DNA from: Candidatus Phycosocius bacilliformis
Lineage (GTDB): Bacteria; Pseudomonadota; Alphaproteobacteria; Caulobacterales; Aquidulcibacteraceae
DNA length: 64,000 nucleotides
NCBI RefSeq assembly: GCF_003112735.1
Contig: NZ_BFBR01000006.1
Location: 124,001 to 188,000 of the forward strand
Reading direction: 5' to 3'
The notes under the pieces were generated by a model, which worked only from the letters and a program-made list of their open reading frames with translations, was not told where the DNA came from and made no database searches. Made by a program: the position numbers and the translations under genes. Every line of letters begins with the position of its first letter. Position 1 is the first letter of the stretch. This document shows, in pieces, positions 30,162 through 40,728 of the stretch.

Positions 30162-30746
30162 CTACTCGGCGGCCTTCTCATCGCCCGGCAGCATGCCTTC
30201 CCACGGGCTCAAGAAATCGAAATTGCGATATTCCTGGACGAGCTTAACAGGCTCATAAATCACCCGCTTCTGCTCTTCATCATAGCGCACTTCACCATAG
30301 CCGGTGAGCGGGAAGTCTTTGCGCAAAGGATGCCCGTTAAAGCCATAATCGGTAAGGATACGACGCAAATCCGGGTGGCCGGAGAACAAGATGCCATACA
30401 TGTCGAAGGCTTCCCGCTCAAACCAATCCGCCGCCGGCCACAATGCACAGGCGGATGCCACCGGTGTGTCTTCATCAGTGGTTACTTTGACGCGGATGCG
30501 CAGATTATGGCTCATGGATAGCAGATGATAGACAACATCAAACCGCTCAACCCGATCCGGGTAATCCGCCCCGCAGATGTCCACAAATGAGGAAAAGCCT
30601 TCAATGTCGCGCAAATGGCGCAGCACGGCGATATTGTCATCGCGGCGAACCAGCAGAGTCAATTCGCCTGCAGCTTGGCTCGCCGAGATGATCGAGGGGC
30701 CCAAGGCTGCAGTCAGACGCTCCTGCAAGGCGGTGAGGTCGCTCAT
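30162..30746 (-). CDS. nuoC: NADH-quinone oxidoreductase subunit C
   Basis: 30-kDa peripheral-arm subunit, 194 residues. The diagnostic region with [12 protein letters not shown], then [20 protein letters not shown] and [16 protein letters not shown] is complete. It overlaps nuoB by 4 bases. The reading frame ends with a short polar tail, and the next nuo gene downstream (nuoD) is over 2 kb away because of inserted genes. Confidence 0.96.
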   Translation of the reverse strand: MSDLTALQERLTAALGPSIISASQAAGELTLLVRRDDNIAVLRHLRDIEGFSSFVDICGADYPDRVERFDVVYHLLSMSHNLRIRVKVTTDEDTPVASACALWPAADWFEREAFDMYGILFSGHPDLRRILTDYGFNGHPLRKDFPLTGYGEVRYDEEQKRVIYEPVKLVQEYRNFDFLSPWEGMLPGDEKAAE

Positions 30747-31309
30747 CGCTCAATCGTTCCTTCGCGACGGATTTTCTTCTGCAATTGTAGAATGCCATAC
30801 ATGAGGGCTTCTGCTGTCGGTGGGCAGCCAGGGACATAAATATCCACCGGCACAATCCGATCGCAGCCGCGCACCACAGCATAGCTATAGTGATAATAGC
30901 CCCCGCCATTGGCGCATGATCCCATAGAGATCACATAGCGCGGGTTTGGCATCTGGTCATAGACTTTGCGCAAAGCCGGGGCCATTTTGTTGGTCAAGGT
31001 ACCCGCCACGATCATCACATCCGACTGGCGCGGGCTGGCGCGCGGGGCAAAGCCAAAACGCTCCATATCATAGCGCGGCATCGCCGCTTGCATCATCTCA
31101 ACCGCACAGCACGCCAATCCGAATGTCATCCACATCAGCGAGCCGGTACGCGCCCAAGTGATGAGATCATCGGCAGCGGCCACAACAAAGCCCTTATCGG
31201 CCAATTCATCAGACAGGCCCGAAAAGAAAGGATCATTGGGGATAATTTGGCTTGGCAGTTCAGTCCCGACAGGAAGCGCGCCGCCACGTGGGGGAAGCTT
31301 TAGTTCCAT
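30743..31309 (-). CDS. nuoB: NADH-quinone oxidoreductase subunit B
   Basis: PSST homologue carrying the terminal cluster N2, 188 residues. Ligand cysteines are in [23 protein letters not shown] and [17 protein letters not shown] 31309 gives the start [10 protein letters not shown] and overlaps the nuoA end by 10 bases; a longer frame to 31330 adds seven residues with no family support. Coupled to nuoA and nuoC on both sides. Confidence 0.95.
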   Translation of the reverse strand: MELKLPPRGGALPVGTELPSQIIPNDPFFSGLSDELADKGFVVAAADDLITWARTGSLMWMTFGLACCAVEMMQAAMPRYDMERFGFAPRASPRQSDVMIVAGTLTNKMAPALRKVYDQMPNPRYVISMGSCANGGGYYHYSYAVVRGCDRIVPVDIYVPGCPPTAEALMYGILQLQKKIRREGTIER

Positions 31310-31728
31310 TCCAGAGCCCCTTTCTTCCACTCATAGATGAAGCCTACCAACAAAATACCGAGGAAACTCATCATCGACCAATAGCCAAAGGGCCCGATCT
31401 CATCGAGCGCGAGGACCCATGGGAACAGGAAAGCAATTTCCAAGTCGAACAGGATAAACAGGATCGAGACGAGATAGAATTTCACGTCAAACTTCATGCG
31501 CGCATCATCAAACGCATTGAAGCCACACTCATAGGTCGACACTTTTTCCGGGTCAGGGCTTGAAGGTGCCAGAACCCACGAGGCCAACATAAAGGCACAG
31601 CCCAATCCAGCTGCAATCACCAGAAAGATCACAATCGGCAGGAAATCGAGCAGGAAAGCATTGGAAACCAGCGTCTTTTCAACGCTGGGCGCTGCCTGAC
31701 TCACTGCTGCCACGACGCTGTCGGCCAT
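31300..31728 (-). CDS. nuoA: NADH-quinone oxidoreductase subunit A
   Basis: Small membrane subunit (ND3 homologue), 142 residues, three helices. The conserved loop with [20 protein letters not shown] and the helix [14 protein letters not shown] are present. ATG 31728 is chosen because GAGGG lies eight bases upstream; the frame extends to 31827 without supporting signals. It is the first gene of the nuo cluster, so the operon promoter should lie in 31729-31866. Confidence 0.95.
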   Translation of the reverse strand: MADSVVAAVSQAAPSVEKTLVSNAFLLDFLPIVIFLVIAAGLGCAFMLASWVLAPSSPDPEKVSTYECGFNAFDDARMKFDVKFYLVSILFILFDLEIAFLFPWVLALDEIGPFGYWSMMSFLGILLVGFIYEWKKGALEWN

Positions 31729-31866
31729 AGGTGCCCTCGCAAAACATTCCAGACGACGCCCCGAAAATCGGTCCGCCGCTGCTGGTTGAATCTGGCTTTT
31801 ACTAGGCTGGTGTGGGCCTTGGTGCAATGCGCGATGGCGGTAAAGTCCTGAGAAATGTCACCGTTT

Positions 31867-32721
31867 TCAGGCCAGTCCAGCAAAACAATCTGCCACCACA
31901 TCGGGATGGGTCAACATGCCGTCACGACTGGTCGGCACATCAATCCAATTCCAGCCGACTTCCTTGCCGGGTCCCCACATCGCCGGGCTTGATGGCGCAA
32001 ATGTCTGCAAGGTCGTGTGCACATATGTGCGCTTATGGTTCTCCCAGCCGCCATTGGCAAAGCTGAGCTTCTCGGTCCATTGCCCGGCCGGATGCCAGCT
32101 CAACTTGCGCTTGAGCAAGGCGATATTGGTCGTATCCTCCTCAGGCACCAGCATTTTAAGAGGATAATGGTCGAAAAACACCATTTTGTAGCCGTCGATG
32201 AAGTGGGTCTGGCGGTCTCGCCACCACGCAGGCCAACTGCCATCCGCCTCTGGCATCACCCAAGCTGGGCGGGTGCGCGTGGGAATAAACGCATCAAAGA
32301 AGACCAGTTGGGAAATCCTGCGCCCCAGCCGATCGGCCACACCTGTGATCGTCAAACCCCCAAAAGAATGGCCAACCAAGATGACATCTTCGGCGTCTTC
32401 CATCTCAATTGTCGCGCATATGTCTTGTACGTGTGTGGTTAGATTGGTTTCAGGGCGGATCAAGTGGGCCCGCTCACCACATCCTGTCGCGGTAGGGGTC
32501 AGCACACGATGACCTTGCCTCTGCAGCCTTTCAGCAACCTGTCGCCACACCCAGCCACCATGCCAGGTGCCGTGAACCAGCACAAAAGTGCGTTTGGGTG
32601 TTGATTGCACTGCCGGAGCAGCCACACTAGGACTTGTCTCAACTGTCGCCAGTCCGGCAGCTCCTGTGGCGGCCACCAACGTCTGGCGGCGGGTCAAACT
32701 GTGATTGTGTGCAGACTTCAT
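31867..32721 (-). CDS. Tat-exported alpha/beta hydrolase
   Basis: Esterase-like serine hydrolase, 284 residues. The N terminus has a twin-arginine signal (SLTRRQTLVAATGAAGLA), pointing to periplasmic location. Core motifs: oxyanion strand VLVHGTWHGGWVW, nucleophile elbow GHSFGG, an acidic residue after the LVFFDAF strand, and a late HPDVVADCF histidine. It resembles EstC/salicylate-esterase-type hydrolases. ATG 32721 was chosen so that the Tat motif is near the N terminus. Divergent from tRNA-Thr; substrate unknown. Confidence 0.87.
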   Translation of the reverse strand: MKSAHNHSLTRRQTLVAATGAAGLATVETSPSVAAPAVQSTPKRTFVLVHGTWHGGWVWRQVAERLQRQGHRVLTPTATGCGERAHLIRPETNLTTHVQDICATIEMEDAEDVILVGHSFGGLTITGVADRLGRRISQLVFFDAFIPTRTRPAWVMPEADGSWPAWWRDRQTHFIDGYKMVFFDHYPLKMLVPEEDTTNIALLKRKLSWHPAGQWTEKLSFANGGWENHKRTYVHTTLQTFAPSSPAMWGPGKEVGWNWIDVPTSRDGMLTHPDVVADCFAGLA

Positions 32722-32773
32722 TGCGCGTCTCTCTTGCAACCAGCCGCCCAACCCGTCTAAACACCGTGCCAAT

Positions 32774-32849
32774 GCCGGTTTAGCTCAGCAGGTAGAGCGC
32801 CCGATTTGTAATCGGATGGTCGCGGGTTCGATTCCTGCAACCGGCACCA
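32774..32849 (+). tRNA. tRNA-Thr (anticodon TGT)
   Basis: A 76-base cloverleaf: acceptor GCCGGTT pairs with AACCGGC, the D arm has TAGCTCAGCAGGTAGAGC, the anticodon stem CCGA/TCGG encloses TTTGTAA with anticodon TGT (reads ACA), and the T arm has GGTTCGATTCC. The CCA end is encoded (32847-32849). Confidence 0.97.
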
Positions 32850-33058
32850 TTTCCCTCACATTGCCACAAAACTGCAAGGCCCTCGATCTGTGCGGGGTGA
32901 CGCGACGGCTCATGCGTGGGGGCTTCACAATCAGTTGAAAGAACCAAGCCAGATTGTGATGTCGCGTGCCATGGGCGGCAACATGCCTGTGGCCTAAGTG
33001 GATGGCCTGCGGCCTCACCTCGGCCAACAGGGTTTAACATATCGATGGGGATTGGATC

Positions 33059-33613
33059 ATGAAGAAGCTTGCGATGAGCGTATTGCCACTGATGGCGCTG
33101 GCTGCCTGCGGGCAAGCCAACGATACTGCCAAGAAAGATGAGGCATCGGCCAGCACCCAGGCGCCGGCTGCTGCAGCCCCAGCCGAAACGCCCGCTGCAC
33201 CTGCCGCCCAGCCAGCGGCCCCTGCCGCTCCTGCCCCTGCAGCAGCTGCTTCTGAGGCAGACGCCAAAATCCTTGCCAGCCTGCCTGCCCCTTACAACAC
33301 AGGCGATCTTGCCAATGGTAAGCGCCAGTTTGCCAAATGCCGGTCGTGCCATGTGATCGAAAAAGGCGGGGCCAACCGGGTGGGTCCAGCCCTGCATGGC
33401 ATTTTTGGCCGCACCGCTGGGACGGCGCCGGGCTTCACCTATTCCCCGGCCTTGAAAGGCGCAGGCTTTGTCTGGGATGGTGATAAGTTAGACCAGTGGC
33501 TCGCAGATCCGAAAGGTTTCCTGCCCGGCAACCGTATGAGCTTTGTGGGCCTCAAGCAGGAAAAGGATCGCCGCGACGTCATCGCCTACATCAAGGTGGA
33601 AAGCTCGAAATAG
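33059..33613 (+). CDS. Class I cytochrome c, lipid-anchored
   Basis: Electron-carrier cytochrome of the c2/c552 type, 184 residues. Lipobox LMALAAC puts the acylated cysteine at 17; then comes an Ala/Pro-rich linker of about 45 residues, then a heme domain with CRSCH at 94-98 and the axial methionine in GNRMSF. Lipid anchoring with a flexible tether would let it move electrons between the bc1 complex and an oxidase, as the membrane-bound CycM does by a different anchor. ATG 33059 has GGGG upstream. Tail to tail with rodA. Confidence 0.92.
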   Translation: MKKLAMSVLPLMALAACGQANDTAKKDEASASTQAPAAAAPAETPAAPAAQPAAPAAPAPAAAASEADAKILASLPAPYNTGDLANGKRQFAKCRSCHVIEKGGANRVGPALHGIFGRTAGTAPGFTYSPALKGAGFVWDGDKLDQWLADPKGFLPGNRMSFVGLKQEKDRRDVIAYIKVESSK

Positions 33614-33628
33614 GCCGCACAGCTTGTG

Positions 33629-34789
33629 TCACCGCAGGCGGCGTGACGACTTAAAGCCCGATGCCAAGGTCTTGTCGCGGAACACTTTTGCGTTCTGGAC
33701 AAGGCCGAGGCCAAACATCAATGACAACATGACGCTGCCGCCATAGCTTAAAAAGGGCAGCGGTTCACCCACCACCGGCAAAATGCCCATAATCATGCCT
33801 GCATTGATCCCGACATAAATGAAGAGAAGCATCGTGACCCCGGCAGCGAGAAACTTGCCGAACGTGTGCCGGCAGCCGATCGAAATATAAATGCCAAACG
33901 CCATAGCAGCCAAATAAAGCGAGAGAACAAACACCCCGCCAACCATACCAAATTCTTCGAGCAGCATGGCAAAAACAAAGTCGGTATGGCGTTCAGGCAG
34001 AAAGTCGAGTTGGCTTTGGGTGCCCTGCATATAGCCAACCCCAAACAAGCCGCCCGACCCAATCGCAATTTTGGACTGGGTAATGTGATAGCCCGAGCCC
34101 AATGGATCACGCGACGGATCGAGGAAAGTCAGAATCCGGTTCCGTTGAAATTCGGCCATAAAGAAGAAAAAGGCCGCCAGGGCGAAAGTGGCGACTGAAG
34201 CACCCGCTGCAATCACATACCACCAAGACAGGCCCGCCAAAATTACCATTGTCGCGCCCACGCCTGCCACCATGATCGCAGTCCCCAGATCTGGCTGAAG
34301 CGTGATCAATGCTGCAGGTGCAGCCAGCATTATCAAGGGAATAAGATGGGCACGCAGCGTCCACATCCGATCTGAATCGGCATCCTGATAATAGCGTGCC
34401 AAAGCCAAAATCAGCGCAATCTTCATGAATTCAGATGGTTGCAGGCGAATTGGCCCGATCTCCAGCCAGCGCTGGGCCCCGAGCGCGACTTTACCGAACA
34501 ATTCTACACCAATCAGCATGATGAAGACGATGATATAGGCTGGATAGGCCGCATAATACCAAACCCGCACATCAATCGTGGCGACCACAAGCATCAAACA
34601 GGTCACCACAAAAAAGCGGATGACATGATCGCCTGCCCACGGCTCCCAACTGGCCCCAGCTGCGCCAAACAGCAAAATGGTGCCCATGAGTGAAATCATC
34701 GCCATAACGAAGACAAGGCCCCATTCGACACGGCGCAATTTACCCAAGAAGCTGTCCCGACCGGCCTCAATATCACTCAAGAAAGTCAT
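33629..34789 (-). CDS. rodA: Rod-shape peptidoglycan polymerase RodA
   Basis: SEDS-family glycosyltransferase that polymerises glycan strands for side-wall growth with PBP2. The 386 residues hold about ten membrane helices and the SEDS motifs GAQRWLEIGPIRLQPSEF, LQPDLGTA, GSGYHITQSKIAIGSGG and the late GEPLPFLSYGGS. Starts in ATGA overlapping the mrdA stop by 4 bases. Last gene of the mre operon. Confidence 0.96.
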   Translation of the reverse strand: MTFLSDIEAGRDSFLGKLRRVEWGLVFVMAMISLMGTILLFGAAGASWEPWAGDHVIRFFVVTCLMLVVATIDVRVWYYAAYPAYIIVFIMLIGVELFGKVALGAQRWLEIGPIRLQPSEFMKIALILALARYYQDADSDRMWTLRAHLIPLIMLAAPAALITLQPDLGTAIMVAGVGATMVILAGLSWWYVIAAGASVATFALAAFFFFMAEFQRNRILTFLDPSRDPLGSGYHITQSKIAIGSGGLFGVGYMQGTQSQLDFLPERHTDFVFAMLLEEFGMVGGVFVLSLYLAAMAFGIYISIGCRHTFGKFLAAGVTMLLFIYVGINAGMIMGILPVVGEPLPFLSYGGSVMLSLMFGLGLVQNAKVFRDKTLASGFKSSRRLR

Positions 34790-36696
34790 GCTTTGCCATC
34801 TCCTGGTGTGGCGGGGCCAGACGGTGGGGCGGCCTCGGCGGTCTTGGTGGCCGTGGTGAAGGCTGGGCGCGATGTGGGGTCCTTCAATAAGGTGGCGCGC
34901 ATGATTTCTCGGGCGCGCGGGGCTGCCGCCTTTCCACCACCCCCGCCATGGTCAACCACAACAGCGCAGCAATATTTTGGCTGCTCCGCCGGGGCATAGC
35001 ACACGAACAAGGCGTGATCGCGCTGCCGCCAAGGCAATGACTCATTTGAGCGCACACCGGTTCTGCGCTCAGCCATTGTGATGCGGCGCACCTGCGCAGT
35101 GCCGGTCTTACCCGCCATGCGTACGCCTTCAATGCCCAAATCGCCACGCCCTGTCCCGCCCGCCTCGTTGGAGACTGCGATCATACCTTCATGGACCAAA
35201 TGCATGTTTTTGTAGTCAAATGGCAGGCGTTTAAAAGGCGTCATCGGCACGGCACCCGGGCCTTCCCGGATGAGACGCGGCTCAACCGCAACGCCTTGGG
35301 AGGCGATGCGCGCAGTCATTACCGCCAATTGCAAGGGGGTCGCAGCGATCAGGCCTTGGCCGATGGCGACATTAAGGGAGTCGTAAACAGCCCAAGGGGC
35401 ACCCCGATTTTTAAGCTTCCACGCATTGTCTGGGACATGGGAGGCGGCAATGCCTGGAATCCCCAGATCAAAGCGCTGGCCAAAGCCGAAGCCACGGGCG
35501 ACTTCCGCCATTTTTTCCCCACCAATCCGCCGACCCATTTCGTAGAAATAAACGTCACAGGACACTTTGATCGCAGTATGCAGATTGACAGTGCCATGCC
35601 CCGACCGTGCATGACAGTGGAAACGGTGATTGCCCAACATGTAAAAGCCGGGGCACTGCACAGTCTCTTCTGGGTCTGTTACACCGGCCTCAAGCGCAGC
35701 CAAGGCCGTGATCATTTTGTACGTTGAGCCGGGGGGATAAATCCCGCGCACCGCCTTGTGGTATAAGGGGCGCATTTCAGCATTATTGTATTCGTTGAAA
35801 TCTGTTCGGCTGATGCCATCGACAAATTTGTTGGGATCAAAGCTCGGCGCTGAGACCAGAGCGAGCAATTCGCCACTGTGAATATCCATAACGACCGCCG
35901 AGCCCGCCTCGGCCGGACGATCTTCCTTAGGCTGAAACTGGTCATAGGCAACTTGCTGGATTTCAGCATCAATGGTGAGGACAATAGGCGCCCCACTCTT
36001 GGGGGCCAGTCGTGGATCCACCACCTCGCGGATCACCCTGCCATGAGCATTTACCTCGAGCTTGGTCGCACCATGTACCCCTTTAAGACCCTTCTCTTGA
36101 GACTTCTCGATGCCTTCTTTACCAACCCGAATACCTGGATGCCTGGCTTGAGGGTCAAGGGCGACGTCCTTATCATTGGCCTTGGCGACATATCCCAATA
36201 CATGCGCCATGCTTTCAGCCAAGGGATAGTTGCGTGCCTCACCCATGTCGCAGCGCACGCCGGGGAAGGAGGCCGAATACACGCTGACTTTGGAAAAGTC
36301 TTCCCACGACAAATTATCAGCCACCATTGAAGGCATAAATCGTGGAGCAACTTTTGCATCATTCAGCGCCGTTTCGGCTGCCTCCGGAGGCAAGCGCAGA
36401 ATGGAGGCAAGTGCCGTGACTGTCTTGGGCAAATCCTCCACATCCTCCCGCATGATCGAAACGCGGAAGTCGCGGCGGTTCACCGCAAGGGGGACGCCAA
36501 AGCGATCATAAACCGGTCCACGCGAGGCGGGATTAACCAGCAGGTTGAACTGGTTTTCAGCCGCTTCAAGCCGGAACTCCTCATTCTCAAAAATCTGCAA
36601 CTGCGCCATGCGCAGGCCAAGAATGCCGAAATAGAGCCCGCCGAGCGAGGATAAAACCACTGCACGCCGACTGAACAGATCATCGTTCTGGCTCAT
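34786..36696 (-). CDS. mrdA: Penicillin-binding protein 2
   Basis: Monofunctional transpeptidase partner of RodA in elongation. The 636 residues have an N-terminal anchor (about 13-32), a dimerisation/pedestal region, and the catalytic domain with the nucleophile S324 in PPGSTYKM, SCD at about 385 in place of the usual SxN, and MAGKTGTAQV at about 540. A Pro/Ala-rich tail (about 600-636) follows. Coupled by 4-base overlaps to mreD upstream and rodA downstream. Confidence 0.96.
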   Translation of the reverse strand: MSQNDDLFSRRAVVLSSLGGLYFGILGLRMAQLQIFENEEFRLEAAENQFNLLVNPASRGPVYDRFGVPLAVNRRDFRVSIMREDVEDLPKTVTALASILRLPPEAAETALNDAKVAPRFMPSMVADNLSWEDFSKVSVYSASFPGVRCDMGEARNYPLAESMAHVLGYVAKANDKDVALDPQARHPGIRVGKEGIEKSQEKGLKGVHGATKLEVNAHGRVIREVVDPRLAPKSGAPIVLTIDAEIQQVAYDQFQPKEDRPAEAGSAVVMDIHSGELLALVSAPSFDPNKFVDGISRTDFNEYNNAEMRPLYHKAVRGIYPPGSTYKMITALAALEAGVTDPEETVQCPGFYMLGNHRFHCHARSGHGTVNLHTAIKVSCDVYFYEMGRRIGGEKMAEVARGFGFGQRFDLGIPGIAASHVPDNAWKLKNRGAPWAVYDSLNVAIGQGLIAATPLQLAVMTARIASQGVAVEPRLIREGPGAVPMTPFKRLPFDYKNMHLVHEGMIAVSNEAGGTGRGDLGIEGVRMAGKTGTAQVRRITMAERRTGVRSNESLPWRQRDHALFVCYAPAEQPKYCCAVVVDHGGGGGKAAAPRAREIMRATLLKDPTSRPAFTTATKTAEAAPPSGPATPGDGKA

Positions 36697-37190
36697 GCGT
36701 CATCCTCAGAAAGATCAAACCATTGGGCGACCATCGGATAGATCAGTACCGCACTGATCACAGGCACGAGGCCACTCAGTATATTAACGCCTTTGCCGCT
36801 GGAAATCGACACAACCAGCATCGCTAAGAGATAGAAAAAACCAGTGATCAGAGCCGATCCAATGGTTGAGGGTAAGACAGTCACCGTCACGCGGGCAGCC
36901 ACCATTGTCATGACATGGGCCAAAAGCCCGATCAGGGCCCAAGCGCCAATTGGGCCGCCAGTCAGAACGTCCAGCCACAGGCCAAGCCCAAACAGCAAAA
37001 GAGCAATGATGGCGTTCGGCCCTTGATTTGCCCAGCCACACGCCGCCCAGAGTAAACTGGCAGGCCAAATGGCACCAAAGGGCCCAAGTTCTATGGCGGC
37101 CAGATTGAGCAGGCTCGTCGCAGCAACAATCCCGATTCCGGAAAATAGGCGAGACCTGGTCGATGGACGCCCAGGCAGCAACGTGCTCAC
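36693..37190 (-). CDS. mreD: Rod-shape-determining protein MreD
   Basis: Inner-membrane scaffold protein of the elongasome, 165 residues with five to six helices. Sequence conservation in MreD is low; the call rests on size, hydrophobic pattern, NQGPNAIIALLLFGLGLWLD with DVLTGGPIG-like motif, and position between mreC and mrdA. Starts at GTG 37190 in GTGA overlapping the mreC stop. Confidence 0.9.
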   Translation of the reverse strand: MSTLLPGRPSTRSRLFSGIGIVAATSLLNLAAIELGPFGAIWPASLLWAACGWANQGPNAIIALLLFGLGLWLDVLTGGPIGAWALIGLLAHVMTMVAARVTVTVLPSTIGSALITGFFYLLAMLVVSISSGKGVNILSGLVPVISAVLIYPMVAQWFDLSEDDA

Positions 37191-38380
37191 TGCTTGGGTG
37201 CCCCAGAAGTTGGTGGGGTGGCCGGTGGGGGCGAAGGCGGGCTGGCCGTTGCCGGGGCTGCTGCTTCAGACTTGGGTGCTGGGCTTGCTCCTGCAGGCGT
37301 ACCAACTGGCCGCCCCGTCGCTTCGCCCGCCGCGGAGTCAGACTTGGTTGCACCGAAATTCACAGGCCGGGGTTGAGGTGGTCGGGCCGTCGCCCCGCTT
37401 GAGGCGCGCGTATCTTGCGCAGCGCGAATAGCTTCAGGGGTCGCTGCAGACGGCACGCCCGCTGCCCCAGGTGCGAGCGGCAGAACACCACCTTGCGGGC
37501 TTGGCACTGCCGCCGTCCCAGCGGGTGGCGGGGCCAAAGCTGGTGCACTGACAGCATCAACAGGTGGTGGGAAATTCGACGGTGGTATCAAGCGAACAAA
37601 GTCGATCGGGGCGGCATTGGAGGCCAAGCGCACGCGCCATTGCTTGTCGGGGGCAATGCCGGCCTGCCCAACCGCAAGTCCACGCGGAAATATACCGTCG
37701 TCGCCCGACGTCATCACCCGTTCACCATCGCGCATCAAAGTGGGGGTATTCAGATGGGCCAAACGCGGCGCACTTGTCTTATCACCTGTCACCAAAGCGC
37801 GCGCGCGGGTCACTTCGCCCATAACCGGGACGCGACTATCGCCATCGGCCAGAAACAGAACGCGCGACGTATCGCTGCCCACCGCAATCACCCGGCCCAC
37901 TAGGCCATTTTGATTGAGCACAATCCAATTGACCTTAACGCCAGCTTTGGCGCCCAAATTCACAATGCCGGATTTCGAAAATGGTCCGCTGCTTTCACTG
38001 ATCAGCCGGCCAGTCAGACCTTGGGGCAATTGTTCAGCTTTAATGCCATGCAGCTTTTCATATGCATCGAGGCGCTCGGCCATGGCTTTGGCCTGATCGC
38101 GCCATTGCAGAAGGGCACGATTTTCTTCCATCAGCTTGTGGTTTAAAGCCGCACCCCCAAAAAAGGCGCTGACAGAGCTGGCAATCCCCTCACCCCAGCG
38201 CACCGGGGTCATCAACACGCCGCCAACCGTGCCGGCCACATCCGACGCAATCCCAGCGACCCCGCCATTACGTTGGTCTGTGACAACCAAGGTCGCCCCG
38301 ACCGAAATCAGCGCCGTCAGCACAGCCACACCGATCAAAGGACCAGCACCTCCGCCTCGCCGGTTACTTCTGCGCGCCAT
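37187..38380 (-). CDS. mreC: Rod-shape-determining protein MreC with long Pro-rich tail
   Basis: Bitopic periplasmic protein that activates PBP2/RodA. The 397 residues show an N-terminal anchor (about 12-30), a coiled-coil (about 75-108), and the beta-domain with NLGAKAGVKVNWIVLNQNGLVGRV. About 125 residues at the C terminus are Ala/Pro/Ser-rich and look disordered, beyond what E. coli MreC (367) has. Followed by mreD with a 4-base overlap; preceded by mreB after 73 bases. Confidence 0.94.
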   Translation of the reverse strand: MARRSNRRGGGAGPLIGVAVLTALISVGATLVVTDQRNGGVAGIASDVAGTVGGVLMTPVRWGEGIASSVSAFFGGAALNHKLMEENRALLQWRDQAKAMAERLDAYEKLHGIKAEQLPQGLTGRLISESSGPFSKSGIVNLGAKAGVKVNWIVLNQNGLVGRVIAVGSDTSRVLFLADGDSRVPVMGEVTRARALVTGDKTSAPRLAHLNTPTLMRDGERVMTSGDDGIFPRGLAVGQAGIAPDKQWRVRLASNAAPIDFVRLIPPSNFPPPVDAVSAPALAPPPAGTAAVPSPQGGVLPLAPGAAGVPSAATPEAIRAAQDTRASSGATARPPQPRPVNFGATKSDSAAGEATGRPVGTPAGASPAPKSEAAAPATASPPSPPPATPPTSGAPKQ

Positions 38381-38453
38381 GGCCTTGCTCCCTTATCACA
38401 GCGACATCGGTTTTATGGGGTTCTTTAGGGGTTTGATGGAGAGTTCAGTGGGT

Positions 38454-39524
<1,071 letters not shown>

Positions 39525-39533
39525 CTATGCGAT

Positions 39534-39552
39534 GATTCGCAAATGATGACTC
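39534..39552. promoter_or_regulatory. Paired GANTC sites in the mreB upstream region
   Basis: GATTC (39534-39538) and GACTC (39548-39552) lie 10 bases apart, about 37-55 bases upstream of mreB. GANTC is the CcrM methylation site in Caulobacter-type bacteria, where promoter-proximal sites can tie transcription to replication. Presence of CcrM in this organism is assumed, not seen. Confidence 0.4.
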
Positions 39553-39754
39553 CGGGTCGTGCCGCTTCACCGCGGCCAAATCAAGGCCACTTCCCTCAAT
39601 TCACCTGCGTTTTCTGCTGCTTCCCAGCAGTTCTTCACAGTTGGAGGCTTTTGCCTCCCGCGACAGGCGAAACCCCGCTGGAAGCGATCACGTTTCTGTC
39701 TTGGACCGAGCAGCGTGAAATGTGAACCCGCTTCACCCAGATCACGAATGGAAC

Positions 39755-40633
39755 CTATTTTGGCGCGGCAACTGCAGCCATGGTGACCCCCGGTGGCAAT
39801 GGCGTCTCCGCCGGCACAAAAAAGTCGGGCATCAGCTCTTTTGTCGGGTCGACGCGGTAGTGATCAAAAGACGTCACACCGGCCTCAGACAGCACCAGAT
39901 CGTCGATGAAGAAATGGCCTGTGCAGTCACGGGCAGGCCGAGTCAAAATGACATGGGCGGCATCGGCCATGATCTCAACCGTGCGGCAGTGGCGCAACCC
40001 CTCATCCCCGGCGAGCGCAAACTGAATGGCGGCGGTAGCAATCCCGGTGCGCGGCCACAGACAATTGAAGGCAATCCCAACAGCGCGGAATTCTTCGGCC
40101 ATGCCAAGCGCACACATGCTCATCGTGTATTTGGCCATCGTATAGGCGACATGATTGCCAAACCAATGCGCGCTCATGTCCAGCGGTGGTGAAAGATTGA
40201 GGACATGGGGATTAGCCGACTTCTTCAAGTAAGGGATGCAGGCGCGGCTGACCAGATAGGTCCCCCGGCCATTAACCTGATGCATCAAGTCATAGCGTTT
40301 CATTTCGGTTTGTAATGTGCCGGTTAATTGAATGGCGCTGGCATTATTGATGCAGATGTCAATGCCACCAAAATGGGCAACTGCCTGTTCAACCGCCCCC
40401 TGCACCGAGGCTTCCTCACGGACATCAACCACCAGCGGCAAAGCTTTGCCACCGGCTGCCTCAATCGCCTCGGCGGCAGAATGGATCGTACCGGGCAAAT
40501 GCTTGTGCGGGGTGTCGGTTTTGGCCGCAATCACGACATTGGCCCCATCACGCGCGGCGCGAAGCCCGATGGCCAAGCCAATCCCGCGGGAAGCCCCGGT
40601 GATGAACAAGGTTTTATCTTTCAGGCTGGCCAT
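39755..40633 (-). CDS. Short-chain dehydrogenase, HSDL2-like
   Basis: NAD(P)-dependent oxidoreductase, 292 residues from ATG 40633. Dinucleotide site TGASRGIGLAIG (about 12-23), INNASAI, a serine in the LSPPLDMS region and the catalytic YTMAK. The stretch AYTMAKYTMSMCALGMAEEF closely resembles hydroxysteroid dehydrogenase-like protein 2, a family linked to fatty-acid metabolism but with no certain substrate. A longer frame to 40732 is not supported. Confidence 0.9.
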   Translation of the reverse strand: MASLKDKTLFITGASRGIGLAIGLRAARDGANVVIAAKTDTPHKHLPGTIHSAAEAIEAAGGKALPLVVDVREEASVQGAVEQAVAHFGGIDICINNASAIQLTGTLQTEMKRYDLMHQVNGRGTYLVSRACIPYLKKSANPHVLNLSPPLDMSAHWFGNHVAYTMAKYTMSMCALGMAEEFRAVGIAFNCLWPRTGIATAAIQFALAGDEGLRHCRTVEIMADAAHVILTRPARDCTGHFFIDDLVLSEAGVTSFDHYRVDPTKELMPDFFVPAETPLPPGVTMAAVAAPK

Positions 40634-40728
40634 GGTCGCTCCCCTCCTTTGAGTTGGGTTTCGACATAGCGCCTTTGAGCGCGGGCGCAAGCCAGATAGA
40701 CGCGTCTGTGAGTTTCCCGAGGCGATTT

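Noticed and set aside
34786-36696. SCD in place of SxN in PBP2 as a damaged active site
   Set aside because: SCD-type variants at this position are usual in PBP2; all other motifs are intact.
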